DNA from: Paenibacillus dendritiformis
GTDB taxonomy: Bacteria > Bacillota > Bacilli > Paenibacillales > Paenibacillaceae
NCBI RefSeq assembly: GCF_945605565.1
Contig: NZ_OX216966.1
Span: 1,981,501 to 2,045,500, forward strand
Reading direction: 5' to 3'
DNA length: 64,000 nucleotides
The translations under genes and the position numbers were made by a program. The stretch's first letter is position 1. Every line of letters begins with the position of its first letter. The notes beneath the pieces are model-generated. The model was given only the letters and a program-made list of their open reading frames with translations, ran no database searches and had not been told where the DNA came from. Positions 43,867 through 52,763 of this stretch are shown here, piece by piece.

Positions 43867-44042
43867 GCTATTCCTCCTCGAACGGTTGTGAACAACCTGC
43901 TCGTATTGTATCACGAATGCGGTGGAAACTGAACGAACTCCCGGGATGCGCTCCCGCCAGCTGGCCTGCGGGACAGGCTTGGCATGGCAGGAAATGTGAA
44001 GTACAATAAGGCATCATGAAGATGAAAAGGAGTACGCAACCG

Positions 44043-44594
44043 ATGCAGCTCAATTTATTTCCGCCCCTGGATCCCCGGTCCGCGGAGAGGCGGCAGAAGA
44101 TGGCGGGAGCGCAGCTGTCCGGTTTTTTGCAATCGGTGGCCGCGTCGCATCCGTCCGAGCCGGTCACGTTCATCTGTATCGGAACCGACCGTTCCACGGG
44201 GGACGCGCTTGGCCCGCTGGTGGGAACCAGGCTGCGTGAGAGCGGATGGACGAATGTGATCGGCTGCCTGGACGAGCCTTGCGATTCGTCCAATCTGGAG
44301 GCGAGGCTCGCCGGATTGCCGGATAATCTCCTCACCATTGCGATCGACGCCTGCCTTGGCCATCCTTCGACGGTAGGCTATTATCTGGTCGGCAATCAGC
44401 CGCTGCTTCCCGCGGAATCGGTTGGCATGGCGCTCCCTCCCGTAGGCCGTTACAGCATCGCCGCGGTCGTCAATACGATCGGGCCGAAGCCGTACTGGAC
44501 CCTGCAGACAACTTCTCTCCGCTTCGTGATGAAGATGGCGCATGAAGTGGCGGATGCCATTATGCAATCTTTTCCAGGTAATCGTAAGGAATAA
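44043..44594 (+). CDS. yyaC: YyaC-like protein related to spore germination protease
   Basis: A 183-residue protein of the YyaC/DUF1256 family, structurally related to the germination protease GPR and the hydrogenase-maturation proteases. Visible marks are FICIGTDRSTGDALGPLVG, a conserved Asp-rich strand, and AIDACLGHPSTVGYYLVG. YyaC is made during sporulation in Bacillus, consistent with a spore former. ATG 44043 follows AAAAGGAG; ATG 44016 and 44022 would extend the protein by up to nine residues. Confidence 0.87.
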   Translation: MQLNLFPPLDPRSAERRQKMAGAQLSGFLQSVAASHPSEPVTFICIGTDRSTGDALGPLVGTRLRESGWTNVIGCLDEPCDSSNLEARLAGLPDNLLTIAIDACLGHPSTVGYYLVGNQPLLPAESVGMALPPVGRYSIAAVVNTIGPKPYWTLQTTSLRFVMKMAHEVADAIMQSFPGNRKE

Positions 44595-44669
44595 AAAAGG
44601 TATTTTCCCCATATGAATGATGTCGTGGGCCTGGGGAGGCATCCCGTTCGACAGGTTCGGATACAGAAT

Positions 44670-44700
44670 AAAGAGCCGGACCCGACATCCGACTCTTTGG
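44670..44700. terminator. Hairpin between yyaC and the toxin-like peptide
   Basis: AAAGAGCCGGA (44670-44680) pairs with TCCGACTCTTT (44688-44698) with one mismatch. It may end the minus-strand peptide transcript, since TTTATTCTG follows on that strand, or serve yyaC. Confidence 0.45.
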
Positions 44701-44724
44701 CACTGATCGCGTCAACCCCTATGT

Positions 44725-44757
44725 TGATCCGTTCCTGGCATGAACGGATCATTTTTT
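44725..44757 (+). terminator. Strong plus-strand terminator reaching into the toxin-like gene
   Basis: TGATCCGTTC (44725-44734) and GAACGGATCA (44742-44751) form a perfect 10-bp stem followed by six T residues. Transcripts from the left, from yyaC or a short RNA, end here and overlap the last codons of the minus-strand peptide. Confidence 0.75.
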
Positions 44758-44844
44758 ATCCTGCCGGTCCGTCAGCTTAATGATGAGCTGAACGAGGCCG
44801 AGCACAAACGCACTCGTGGCGAAGAACATTTCGAACCCTTCCAT
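44749..44844 (-). CDS. 31-residue hydrophobic peptide, type I toxin-like candidate
   Basis: An ATG at 44844 opens a 31-codon frame with one predicted membrane helix (ATSAFVLGLVQLIIKL) and a charged end TDRQDKK. It is preceded by AAAGGAGGTGATC, a 13-base perfect complement to the 3' end of 16S rRNA, a hallmark of small holin-like (TxpA/BsrG-type) toxin genes. A strong terminator on the opposite strand ends within its 3' end, so an antisense transcript may overlap it. The size, helix and binding site fit the family; the sequence itself cannot prove it. Confidence 0.5.
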   Translation of the reverse strand: MEGFEMFFATSAFVLGLVQLIIKLTDRQDKK

Positions 44845-45083
44845 GATGATCACCTCCTTTCGCGGCCGGACAACAAATACTGGAGCAGATACTGCGCCAT
44901 AGAAGGTGCTGATTCAGCGGTATTCATTTTGTGTAATATTATTCTATATCTATGTAGAAAAGTCGTTTCATAGAATCCATCTGTAGGAAATTTTGAATTT
45001 TTTTTGCACTTTGTGACAAGCATTCATAATATACAACCCGCGCGCATACGATGCGCGGCGCTTACAGAAAAGAGGAGATAGCT

Positions 45084-45872
45084 ATGCCAACGATCGCGGT
45101 TCATCCACAATTCAGCATACATATGGAGGAGCAAGGCCAGGGGCCGGCCGTCGTACTGCTGCACGGGTTCTGCGGCAGCTCGCGGTACTGGGCGGATCTG
45201 GCGCCGCTGCTGGCAGGAAGCTGCCGCGTCATTACGCCGGATCTGAGAGGCCATGGCAAATCGGATGCGCCTGTCGGTCCCTACACGATCGAACAGATGG
45301 CGGACGATGTGCTCCACTTGGCCGATACGCTCGGCCTGGACCAATTCGTGCTGCTGGGCCATTCGTTGGGAGGATATATTACGCTGTCATTCGCGCAGCG
45401 GCATGCGCACCGCTTGAAGGGATTCGGGCTGATCCACTCGACCGGGAAGCCGGACACGGAGGAGGGCAAGCAGAAGCGGCTTGCTACCGTAGAAGCGCTC
45501 CAGCGGCACGGCATCGTTCCGGTCGTGGACGATCTCGTGCCGAAGCTGTTCGCCGAGGATAGCGGCCCTGGGGAGGCTATCGACAAGGCGAAGGAGATTG
45601 GCTATTCTACGCCGCCTCAAGGGGCGATCGGCGCGGTGCTCGCGATGCGCGAACGGCCCGACCGCACGGCGGTCCTGCAGGCGACCGCGCTCCCGGTGCT
45701 GCTCGTGGCCGGGGAGAAAGATCGGATTGTCCCGCCGGACAATGTATTCACTGCGGCTGGAGACCATATCGAGCGCGTTACCCTCGAAGGGGTCGGACAT
45801 ATGGGCATGATGGAGGCGCCGGAGAAGCTGGCGGCCGAGATTCGTTCCTTCGCGGGCAAAGTATACGCATGA
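45084..45872 (+). CDS. Alpha/beta-fold hydrolase
   Basis: A 262-residue hydrolase with oxyanion-hole motif LLHGFCGSSRYW and nucleophile Ser94 in GHSLGGYI. A catalytic Asp is probably in VAGEKDRIVPP, and a C-terminal His in GVGHMGMMEAPE. The substrate is unknown. The start ATG 45084 follows GAGGAGATAGC. At 44965-44991 GTTTCA-N15-GGAAAT could be a sigma-B-like promoter. The sequence does not resemble RsbQ more than other members of the superfamily. Confidence 0.85.
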   Translation: MPTIAVHPQFSIHMEEQGQGPAVVLLHGFCGSSRYWADLAPLLAGSCRVITPDLRGHGKSDAPVGPYTIEQMADDVLHLADTLGLDQFVLLGHSLGGYITLSFAQRHAHRLKGFGLIHSTGKPDTEEGKQKRLATVEALQRHGIVPVVDDLVPKLFAEDSGPGEAIDKAKEIGYSTPPQGAIGAVLAMRERPDRTAVLQATALPVLLVAGEKDRIVPPDNVFTAAGDHIERVTLEGVGHMGMMEAPEKLAAEIRSFAGKVYA

Positions 45873-45910
45873 CAGGCGGCCGAATGATAGACGGGCCCTT
45901 GTGAGAACGG

Positions 45911-45942
45911 GAGTGCTGCACCCTTGTGGACAGCACTCTTTG
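45911..45942 (+). terminator. Terminator after the hydrolase gene
   Basis: GAGTGCTG (45911-45918) pairs with CAGCACTC (45931-45938) and is followed by TTTG. Confidence 0.65.
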
Positions 45943-46078
45943 TGCGTTATACTGGATGTAATTTTGAGTAAATTAGACAGTTGTTAAAACGAATTCTTCT
46001 GCTACCCGATCATGATTATCACCGTATTTCTATAGGTTAGGAGCTGCACCTTATCGTCTTCGGCAGGGAGGTGGATTC

Positions 46079-46810
46079 ATGTATAGAAAGGATTATTTGC
46101 TGCGGCTGGTGCAGGAGATGACCGACCTGATCGGCAAAGCGATGAACCTGCGGCAGCAGAAAAAACGAACCGAGCTGCTGTTCGAATGGGACGAGCTAAT
46201 GCGGGAACGGTTCCGCATCAATGGCGATCTGGCCGATCGGCTGACCGGAGAGGACTTGATTCACCTGTTCCGGACCAATGGGCGGCTGCATGCCGACGAG
46301 CTTCAGGCTTTCGCGATCCTGCTCAATGAGCGGGCGAAGCTTGATCGGGAGAAAGAGCTGGCCGAACGCCATGAGATGCCCGTCAATGACGCTTCCCGAT
46401 CTGGACCGGATGATGTCACCTTCGAGGACCTGTATATCCGGCGTTCCATCAAAAGCTTGCATCTGCTGCTCGAGGCCATGCTGCATGGCAGCGACCGGCG
46501 GCTGCTTCCCGTCGTGGAGACGACGGATCGCCTGCTGCGGGAGCTGAAGGGCTACCGGATGCCGGACGAGCTGCTTGAGCGCCTGTGTGGTTGGCTCGAA
46601 CGGGAAGGCCGCTACGCCGAGGCCGAGGATGCGCTGTTCCGCTGGGTGCGGCAGGCCGCCGGCCACCCGGAGGAAGCGGAGCGGCGCAAGCGCCAGGGCG
46701 AACGATTCTATGAACGCCTCGCGGAATGCCCGGATGAAGCGCTGGAGCAGGGCGGCCTGCCTCGCGAAGAGCTGGCCGACGGCCGCGCTGATCTGGAGGC
46801 GATTCCATGA
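46079..46810 (+). CDS. Uncharacterised protein, DUF6483-like
   Basis: A 243-residue soluble, charged helical protein that begins MYRKDYLLRLVQEMTDLIGK, as DUF6483 proteins do. It continues with tetratricopeptide-like helices (LLEAMLHGSDRRLLPVVE, LCGWLEREGRYAEAEDALF). The function of the family is not known. It starts at ATG 46079 behind GGAGGTGGA and stands between unrelated genes. Confidence 0.65.
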   Translation: MYRKDYLLRLVQEMTDLIGKAMNLRQQKKRTELLFEWDELMRERFRINGDLADRLTGEDLIHLFRTNGRLHADELQAFAILLNERAKLDREKELAERHEMPVNDASRSGPDDVTFEDLYIRRSIKSLHLLLEAMLHGSDRRLLPVVETTDRLLRELKGYRMPDELLERLCGWLEREGRYAEAEDALFRWVRQAAGHPEEAERRKRQGERFYERLAECPDEALEQGGLPREELADGRADLEAIP

Positions 46811-47172
46811 ACCCGGCCTTGGCCGGCCTGTGCTTCAGCCGATGGTTGACCCATTCAAGCCCGTCTTCAAGACCCAATATAAGACCTAAATATGACGAGA
46901 ACCTTGCCGGCCCGCAGGGTTCTTTTTCGATCCGCGCGATCGGTTCCCATGCTCACAATCATAGTTCCTAGGTCCTCTGATATAAGAAGCTCTTCACATT
47001 TACGGCTGATCCGTCGATAAAGTATAGTAGGTAATTCGGACTATGCATATTTTTGAATCTCTGGATACAGGAATTGCCGGATGCCGGCGAGGCGGCCAAC
47101 GGGGCTGCCTGCGACACGGCAAGCGGACCGATATAACACCCTGGCGCGAGAGACATGAGGAGGTTTTTTTAC
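46811..47172. other. Gene-free stretch between DUF6483-like and PilZ genes
   Basis: Beyond the terminator at 46898-46927 I see no gene. The distal part, about 46960-47170, holds a GC-rich palindromic patch (CCGGATGCCGG near 47078) and the ribosome binding site of the PilZ gene. No riboswitch is recognisable. Confidence 0.4.
46898..46927 (+). terminator. Terminator of the DUF6483-like gene
   Basis: AGAACCTTGC (46898-46907) pairs with GCAGGGTTCT (46914-46923) with one G-T, and a T run follows. Confidence 0.75.
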
Positions 47173-47838
47173 ATGGGGAATCAGGCATACACGATGGACA
47201 GCCCGGGTTTATTATCGGGAGCTTTGTTGAACTGCAGAACTGTGATCGAAGGCAGTGGCTGCGTGGCAACGGGTATGTTATCTTATATGGAAGGCGATTT
47301 GATCGAGGTTGAATTGCCTCAATTCGAACACTTCGAATTAGGGGAGCAAGTCAAAGTTACGATCTATTCCGGAATGGGCATCGTCAATTTTTTCACCAAA
47401 ATCATCGCCCGGAACGAGGGCTCCCTGCTGCTCATCCATCCGCCTCAGCAGCAGCAGCGGTTTACGGATAAGCGCGAGTCCCCGCGGGTCATTATCCGCA
47501 AGCATGGCTTCATCCATTCCGAAGCCGCATCACAGGAGAACCGGAGCGCCGTTCAGAGCGGAACCCCGATACACCTGGTCGATATCAGCCTGACCGGCGT
47601 GGGCTTCACGATGAGCGAAGGAGAGCCGCTGCGCGAGGGCATGCGGGTCGAAGCGGAGCTTCAATTGGGCTTCACCTTGCCCTGCCGCCTCAAGATTATG
47701 CACCGCTCCCGCCATTCCGAAGGGATGCTGTACGGAGCCAGCCTGGAAGGCCTCGACGAAGCCTCCATCCGTTCCCTGCGCGCCTTCATCCTGCGCGAAC
47801 AGATCACGGCTTATGTGGATAAGAAGCAGAATATATAG
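47173..47838 (+). CDS. PilZ-domain protein, putative c-di-GMP receptor
   Basis: A 221-residue protein. A YcgR-N-like beta barrel (about 20-100) is followed by a PilZ domain (about 105-215). The c-di-GMP-binding features are RESPRV, where RxxxR is expected, and VDISLTGVGF, matching (D/N)xSxxG. In RESPRV the second Arg is shifted by one, so binding should be confirmed. ATG 47173 follows GAGGAGG. The gene is followed by a secreted protein and an O-antigen-ligase-like protein, suggesting a possible link of c-di-GMP to cell-surface assembly. Confidence 0.8.
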   Translation: MGNQAYTMDSPGLLSGALLNCRTVIEGSGCVATGMLSYMEGDLIEVELPQFEHFELGEQVKVTIYSGMGIVNFFTKIIARNEGSLLLIHPPQQQQRFTDKRESPRVIIRKHGFIHSEAASQENRSAVQSGTPIHLVDISLTGVGFTMSEGEPLREGMRVEAELQLGFTLPCRLKIMHRSRHSEGMLYGASLEGLDEASIRSLRAFILREQITAYVDKKQNI

Positions 47839-47885
47839 ATAACATGTCGGCACTATATCCCTTTTCGAAGAAAGGAGAAGCAATT

Positions 47886-49280
47886 TTGAAAATATCATCC
47901 TTACGGTATTTCCTAACTTGCTGCGGACTAGCTGTATTCGGCGTCATGTTATTTCTTCTTCCAGGAACTGCAGAAGCCGGAACGGTATTTCCGCAGAAGC
48001 AGATCGATTCCTACGATGTAGAATTGAAGGAGGATCCGACATATGTTCCGACTCCGCTGAGCGTCACGGAAGCAACCTACACCCAGACCGTCAACCTCGA
48101 CCCGGCGGTGGCGGAAGTCACGGTGGATCCGGTTCTGGGCCAATATGCGATTACAGGCAAAACCTACGGCACGACCACCGTCGAATACAAATGGACCACC
48201 GCCCAAAATGTCGAGCTCGTACATAAGTTCACGGTTACGGTCGATTCCGGCGGGATAGCGCCGCGTGTGAACATTAACGCTCAAGACGATATTTATTTTC
48301 CCTTATCCAGGAGCACTACACATGATATAAAATTAAATAGTATTTTCTCAGGGAATATTAACTGGGTTTTAAATTCATTTGAGTATACGGATACAAATAA
48401 TCTGTTTCGTCGTGGCTACAACTTTAATGATCCCAACAATTGTTCTTATACGTTAATATACGATGACCGTACAGGTGACACGAGAATAGAGCTCAAAGTG
48501 AAGGATCTGAATGGTTATTATGCTTCCTACTTCTTCGACGTCTCAACCAACTGGGATCCCGTCTTTCAGCCGCAGCCGGACCGGACCCTAGTTCAGGGCA
48601 AGGAGTACACCTTCAATCTGAACGAAATGAAGGTCTTTACGGATGCGGATGATGACAAACTGAACTACACTATAGATCCGGTTACTGGAGTGACGGCATC
48701 CATTAATGAGGATACGTTGACGGTTACGTCAAATATCGAGCAAGAGTTCGCGCTGACGATCCGGGCCGATGACGGCCGGAACGGGAAGGCTGCCGGCGTG
48801 TTACATTTCAAGGCTTGGCGCTCCGAGGAGGTTGGCATTGCAGGGACCTATCCGGAGACGCACAACACGATCCGCTTTACCCAGGTCGCCCAAGGGAAGT
48901 ATGTGCTCGCTCCTCTCAAAAAAACTACGATGCCTGGAGAGACGGAGCTGCTGGGGTGGGTAGATGAAGGTGAAGCGCGGGCTGCGGATTCAGACGGGGA
49001 TCTTGAATTTGCTATCGATGAAGTCAATGAGCCGAACCAAAAGCTTCCAGCCTTGCAAGCAGGCACTTACGGACTTTATTATTTATATGACTCTTCCAAT
49101 ATTACGCTCGACAGAGTCGTGCATCTTATCGGCATCGATGTGGTGCGGAGCCAGTTGGAGGAAATCGACCGTGACCATGAAAATAACGGGCTGGATATTA
49201 TGGATGCGCATCGATGGTTAATGATGTACAATAACACGTATTTTAATGCGAAAGTCGTCCTGTCGCTGCTTCCATCTTAA
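47886..49280 (+). CDS. Secreted cell-surface protein with beta-sandwich-like domains
   Basis: A 464-residue exported protein starting at TTG 47886 behind AAAGGAGAAGC. The signal peptide covers about residues 10-32 (cleavage after AEA). Parts of the mature protein read like cadherin/Ig-like beta sandwiches: NWDPVFQPQPDRTLVQGKEY, DADDDKLNYTIDPVTGVTAS and TLTVTSNIEQEFALTIRADD are typical of 'D-D-x-L-x-Y' domains. The segment 48290-48540 is conspicuously AT-rich compared with both flanks. The C-terminus ends in an acidic, Leu-rich patch of no known class. No sortase or SLH motif is evident. Function unknown. Confidence 0.7.
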   Translation: MKISSLRYFLTCCGLAVFGVMLFLLPGTAEAGTVFPQKQIDSYDVELKEDPTYVPTPLSVTEATYTQTVNLDPAVAEVTVDPVLGQYAITGKTYGTTTVEYKWTTAQNVELVHKFTVTVDSGGIAPRVNINAQDDIYFPLSRSTTHDIKLNSIFSGNINWVLNSFEYTDTNNLFRRGYNFNDPNNCSYTLIYDDRTGDTRIELKVKDLNGYYASYFFDVSTNWDPVFQPQPDRTLVQGKEYTFNLNEMKVFTDADDDKLNYTIDPVTGVTASINEDTLTVTSNIEQEFALTIRADDGRNGKAAGVLHFKAWRSEEVGIAGTYPETHNTIRFTQVAQGKYVLAPLKKTTMPGETELLGWVDEGEARAADSDGDLEFAIDEVNEPNQKLPALQAGTYGLYYLYDSSNITLDRVVHLIGIDVVRSQLEEIDRDHENNGLDIMDAHRWLMMYNNTYFNAKVVLSLLPS

Positions 49281-49308
49281 CGGCAGACAAGCACGTCAGA
49301 ATCATACA

Positions 49309-49332
49309 GGCTAACCTTAGGGTTGGCCTTTT
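49309..49332 (+). terminator. Terminator of the surface-protein gene
   Basis: GGCTAACC (49309-49316), TTAG, GGTTGGCC (49321-49328), then TTTT. Confidence 0.75.
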
Positions 49333-49386
49333 GCTATTAAGAGAACAATATTAAAGATATATAGAGTGATAGGTGGAGAAGAAGGC

Positions 49387-51351
49387 ATGAATGAGAAAAG
49401 CGAACGAAACGGAGGATGGACCGCGGCGGCTGCCGGGGTGGCGGCAGGCATCCTGCTGCTCACGCTGTGGTTGAACGGCCTGTTCTACAACGGAGATACG
49501 GTTGTGCTCTCCGTTCTGATGTGTGCGGCGGCTATCGCGCTCCTTCTGATCAGGCGCGCAGTTCTATCCCCTGCCATTCTGCTGCCGCTCGTTCTCCTGG
49601 CCGCCTATGGCATCGTCCGCTTCCTCGATCCGGCGAGCGTGCACGGCACCCACATGCAGATAATCCGCTATGCGATGTACACCGGGTGGACGGTGGCGAT
49701 ATCCGCGTTTTTTTGCGGGCGCAGCTCTGACTCGGCGTGGAAAAAAGGACTGCAAGCGCTCCTCGTCGTTGGCGCCATCAACAGCCTGAGCGCGCTCCTG
49801 ATGCTGGGCGGATGGCTTCCTTATGAAGCCGGTGTCATGACAAGCGAGAACGTCGAAATCTCCGCCTGGGGATTCCGCCTGGGCGGCTTCCTGCAATATC
49901 CGAACACCCTCGGAGCGGTAACGGGCGCTTTTCTGCTCCTTCAGCTTTATCTTGTCCAGACCGCTTCCGGCTTCCGGGCGCGTATGGCAGCGATGCTGCC
50001 CGTCCTTCCTCACATGGCCGTCCTGATGCTGACGGAGTCCCGGGGCTCGTGGCTGGTCGTCGCGTTTGTATGGACTGTCGGGCTGTTGTTTTTGCATAAA
50101 AAACGGCGCGCTTATATCTTGTTAACCGCCCGCTCGGCAGCCTGGGGATTCGTCGGGGCCGCGAGCGCCGCTTCCTTGTGGCCGGAGCATCGCGATATGA
50201 TTCCGTTAGCCGTGGCGGCGGCCTGGGCCGGATCAATAGGGGGAGAAGCGCTGCTTCACCGTCTGCGGCATTCCCGCCGGCTCGGAATCGTATGCTCGTT
50301 CTTGATTGCGGCGGCACCTGCTGTGCTTGGTCTGCTGCTGATGCCGCAGGGGGCATCCGAGCGCCTAACGGATCATTATGCGACCGCAGGCGCGCGGACG
50401 CAGTTCTACCGCGATGCGCTGATCTTGTGGCGGGAGCATCCGTGGTTCGGCGCTGGCGGAGATGCTTGGCGGCAGCAGTTCGCGCGCATTCAGAGCGAGC
50501 CCTATGTCGGCAAAGAAGTCCACAGCAGCTTCTTCGATCTGCTCCTCGACGTCGGCGTCATCGGAACGGCGCCCGCGCTCATGCTGGCCGCGGCGGCGCT
50601 TTATACTGCTTGGCGCCGTCACCAAGGGCTGGCCATGGCCGCGGCCGTGCTCCTGCTGCATAGCGCAGTCGACTTCGACATGGCCTTCGGCTTCTTCGCG
50701 CTGCTGCTCCTTGCCTTGCTGGCGCTTGCAGCAGGCGCCGGCGAGCCGGGCCATGGAAGGCCGCTCCTGCGCATCGGCCGCACGGCGTCGCTTCTGCTGG
50801 CGCTGCCGCTGGGCGCCGCAGGCTTGCTGGCGGCTGTGCACGCCGCAGCCCAGCCGCTCGCGGACGCCGACGGCATGCTGGCGCTGAAGCTGACGCCAGC
50901 CGACACCGGGCTTCGCATCGCGGTGTCGCGGGCCTTGCCGCCGGAAGAGGCCGTCGCCCTGCTCGCGGAAGGCGGCCGCTATGAACGGAGCGGCTTCGCG
51001 CTCTACCGCGAGCTTGCCTTGGCCAGCAGCGGCCTCGGCCGGGCGGCGGAGGAGGCCGGCTATTGGCGGGAGGCCATCGCCTGCGCCCCGTTCGACCGCG
51101 ACCTGCGAACGGAAGCGATTGAGCGGCTGGCCGAGCAGGCCCGCCACGCCGCAATTGCCGGCGCCCGCGACAAGGCCAAAATATTGGCGGCGGCTGCCGA
51201 AGACATGTACCATCGCTATGAAGCCGAGGTACAGCGCGTTGCATCGATGCCGAATGCCGCCAATGACAAGCATTTTGCGATGACCGAGGAGGCCAGGCGC
51301 GCGTACATGGCCATCGTGCCTCTGCTCGGCTTCAACAGCGACCGGCGATAA
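49387..51351 (+). CDS. O-antigen ligase-like membrane protein (Wzy_C) with C-terminal helical repeat
   Basis: A 654-residue protein with ten or more predicted membrane helices in the first two thirds. The Wzy_C core contains TESRGSWLVVAFVWTVGL and, in the large loop, FYRDALILWREHPWFGAGGD with the conserved HP-W-G-GG motif. A soluble tail from about 530 consists of Ala-rich helices like TPR repeats. Members transfer or polymerise lipid-linked glycans; in a Gram-positive host the acceptor is likely a wall or S-layer glycan. Start ATG 49387 is preferred over GTG 49366. It is followed by a terminator. Confidence 0.75.
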   Translation: MNEKSERNGGWTAAAAGVAAGILLLTLWLNGLFYNGDTVVLSVLMCAAAIALLLIRRAVLSPAILLPLVLLAAYGIVRFLDPASVHGTHMQIIRYAMYTGWTVAISAFFCGRSSDSAWKKGLQALLVVGAINSLSALLMLGGWLPYEAGVMTSENVEISAWGFRLGGFLQYPNTLGAVTGAFLLLQLYLVQTASGFRARMAAMLPVLPHMAVLMLTESRGSWLVVAFVWTVGLLFLHKKRRAYILLTARSAAWGFVGAASAASLWPEHRDMIPLAVAAAWAGSIGGEALLHRLRHSRRLGIVCSFLIAAAPAVLGLLLMPQGASERLTDHYATAGARTQFYRDALILWREHPWFGAGGDAWRQQFARIQSEPYVGKEVHSSFFDLLLDVGVIGTAPALMLAAAALYTAWRRHQGLAMAAAVLLLHSAVDFDMAFGFFALLLLALLALAAGAGEPGHGRPLLRIGRTASLLLALPLGAAGLLAAVHAAAQPLADADGMLALKLTPADTGLRIAVSRALPPEEAVALLAEGGRYERSGFALYRELALASSGLGRAAEEAGYWREAIACAPFDRDLRTEAIERLAEQARHAAIAGARDKAKILAAAAEDMYHRYEAEVQRVASMPNAANDKHFAMTEEARRAYMAIVPLLGFNSDRR

Positions 51352-51398
51352 TCCCGCCTGCAAGCGCAGGAGGGGATTATCGGCCGGTCGTTTTTTTT
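51349..51398 (+). terminator. Terminator after the Wzy_C-type gene
   Basis: ATAATCCCGCCTGC and GCAGGAGGGGATTAT pair imperfectly directly after the stop codon, and an 8-nt T run follows at 51391-51398. Confidence 0.6.
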
Positions 51399-51429
51399 GG
51401 CATGGGACGAAATATGTCCGGTAAAGCCC

Positions 51430-51445
51430 TTTGATCCACTCTCCC
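51430..51445. repeat. Solitary core of the 57-bp subunit family
   Basis: TTTGATCCACTCTCCC, in reverse complement GGGAGAGTGGATCAAA, is nearly identical to the site at 9386-9402 and resembles the cores near 20473 and 9574. Confidence 0.5.
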
Positions 51446-51627
51446 GTGTACCCAGAACTTGAAAATGTTGAATGACGAACGCGCTATCCTGATTACTTAA
51501 TATTTCCTTATTGATATATACGTTTTCTTAACTATTTTTAATAGAATGTTTTGTTGGTTTTTTCCAATCTATTCGTTAGGGTTATAGGGTGAGCATATAT
51601 GACAGAAATGACATGGGAGGTTTTATC

Positions 51628-52668
51628 ATGAGCTTGAAAAAAGCTATCGTCGCAACTTTGATTGGATCCGGCATACTGGCCGCATTGACAGGCCCGATTC
51701 CTGCAGGCGCGAAGGCAGCGCAGGAGAAGCGGCAAGAGCAGCAGCAAGCGGATCGCTGGACGGTTCAAGTGGATCCGAAATTTACTGAAAAGTTGAATAA
51801 AGCGGTAAAGTTATTTGCCGGGAAAGACGTTGAATTGCAGAAGGCAGGCAAGCTTGTCATTTATTCGGCTTATGTCGCAGAAGTGCGATCTGTAGATGGG
51901 AAATATTTTGCGCAATATGACATCGATACAGGGACTATCTGGACCGTAGGCGGCCAAACCGCCACGCTTGACCAGATCAGCAAGCAGGATCAAGAAGAGG
52001 TTCTGAAGGCGTTGAAAGGAATATATGCGAAGAAGGACTACGTATTTGATAATGAAGTTGAGGTGACTCACCAGTATACGGATGAGAAGGCAGAGGTGAG
52101 AGATGAGAGAACGTATCGCTTGCGAGGAAAAGATTTCTCTGCTGATCTAAACAAAGATTGGGTTATTGGGGGAGATCACCTCATCTCTATAGAGATTTAT
52201 TTCGATAAGCAAGAGCTTGATCCGAAATTGTTGAAAGCGGCGACAGATGCCGCTAAAACGGCTTTTGCCCATAATTTTGAAATGGAGAGGGGTCACCTTA
52301 CGGCTTATTTTAGTCCACATCAGTCGAAAAAAGGTCAAAAACCAGAATTAAAGTGGGTGCTTCGGGACGACAAGGTTACGATTTACGCGGATCCCAAGTC
52401 AGGAAAAATAAATAGCGTAATCAATGAGCTCGGAATAAAAGTACGGGATAATAAAGGAATTTCAGAAAAAGAGGCAAAAGAAGCGGTTGCTCCGTTAGCA
52501 AAGAAATTGTTCAACATCGATCTTAATGGATATAACGTAAAATGGGATAACCTGGAAAAGGACTATTACTTCACCAAAAAGAATGGCACGAGTGTGAGGG
52601 CGGCATTGGATGCCAAGAAAAAAGCGGTCTACCTGAAAGCGGGGAGCGCTGCGGCTCGCGGGGCCTAA
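51628..52668 (+). CDS. Secreted PepSY/YcdB-like protein, first of a tandem pair
   Basis: A 346-residue exported protein. Its signal peptide (MSLKKAIVATLIGSGILAAL, cleavage after AGA/KAA near 30) is followed by two PepSY-like modules: AQYDIDTGTIWTVGGQT and VTIYADPKSGKINSVINELG have the W/Y-Axx-G-x-I pattern. A closing repeat YFTKKNGTSVRAALDAKKKA follows. It is followed 95 bp later by a diverged paralogue whose signal peptide is almost identical at DNA level. ATG 51628 follows GGGAGG. Function unknown; PepSY modules often inhibit or fold extracellular proteases. Confidence 0.75.
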   Translation: MSLKKAIVATLIGSGILAALTGPIPAGAKAAQEKRQEQQQADRWTVQVDPKFTEKLNKAVKLFAGKDVELQKAGKLVIYSAYVAEVRSVDGKYFAQYDIDTGTIWTVGGQTATLDQISKQDQEEVLKALKGIYAKKDYVFDNEVEVTHQYTDEKAEVRDERTYRLRGKDFSADLNKDWVIGGDHLISIEIYFDKQELDPKLLKAATDAAKTAFAHNFEMERGHLTAYFSPHQSKKGQKPELKWVLRDDKVTIYADPKSGKINSVINELGIKVRDNKGISEKEAKEAVAPLAKKLFNIDLNGYNVKWDNLEKDYYFTKKNGTSVRAALDAKKKAVYLKAGSAAARGA

Positions 52669-52763
52669 GAAGTCAGCGGCGACTACGGCGCGAATCTTAA
52701 GTATTTAAGTCTGTTTACAGTTTGAAGTGATGAATGAGATATTTCGAAGAGGAGGATTTTATC

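Noticed and set aside
45084-45872. RsbQ homologue (partner of RsbP in sigma-B control)
   Set aside because: The catalytic and lid sequences look like generic alpha/beta hydrolases, and it lacks a PAS-phosphatase partner.
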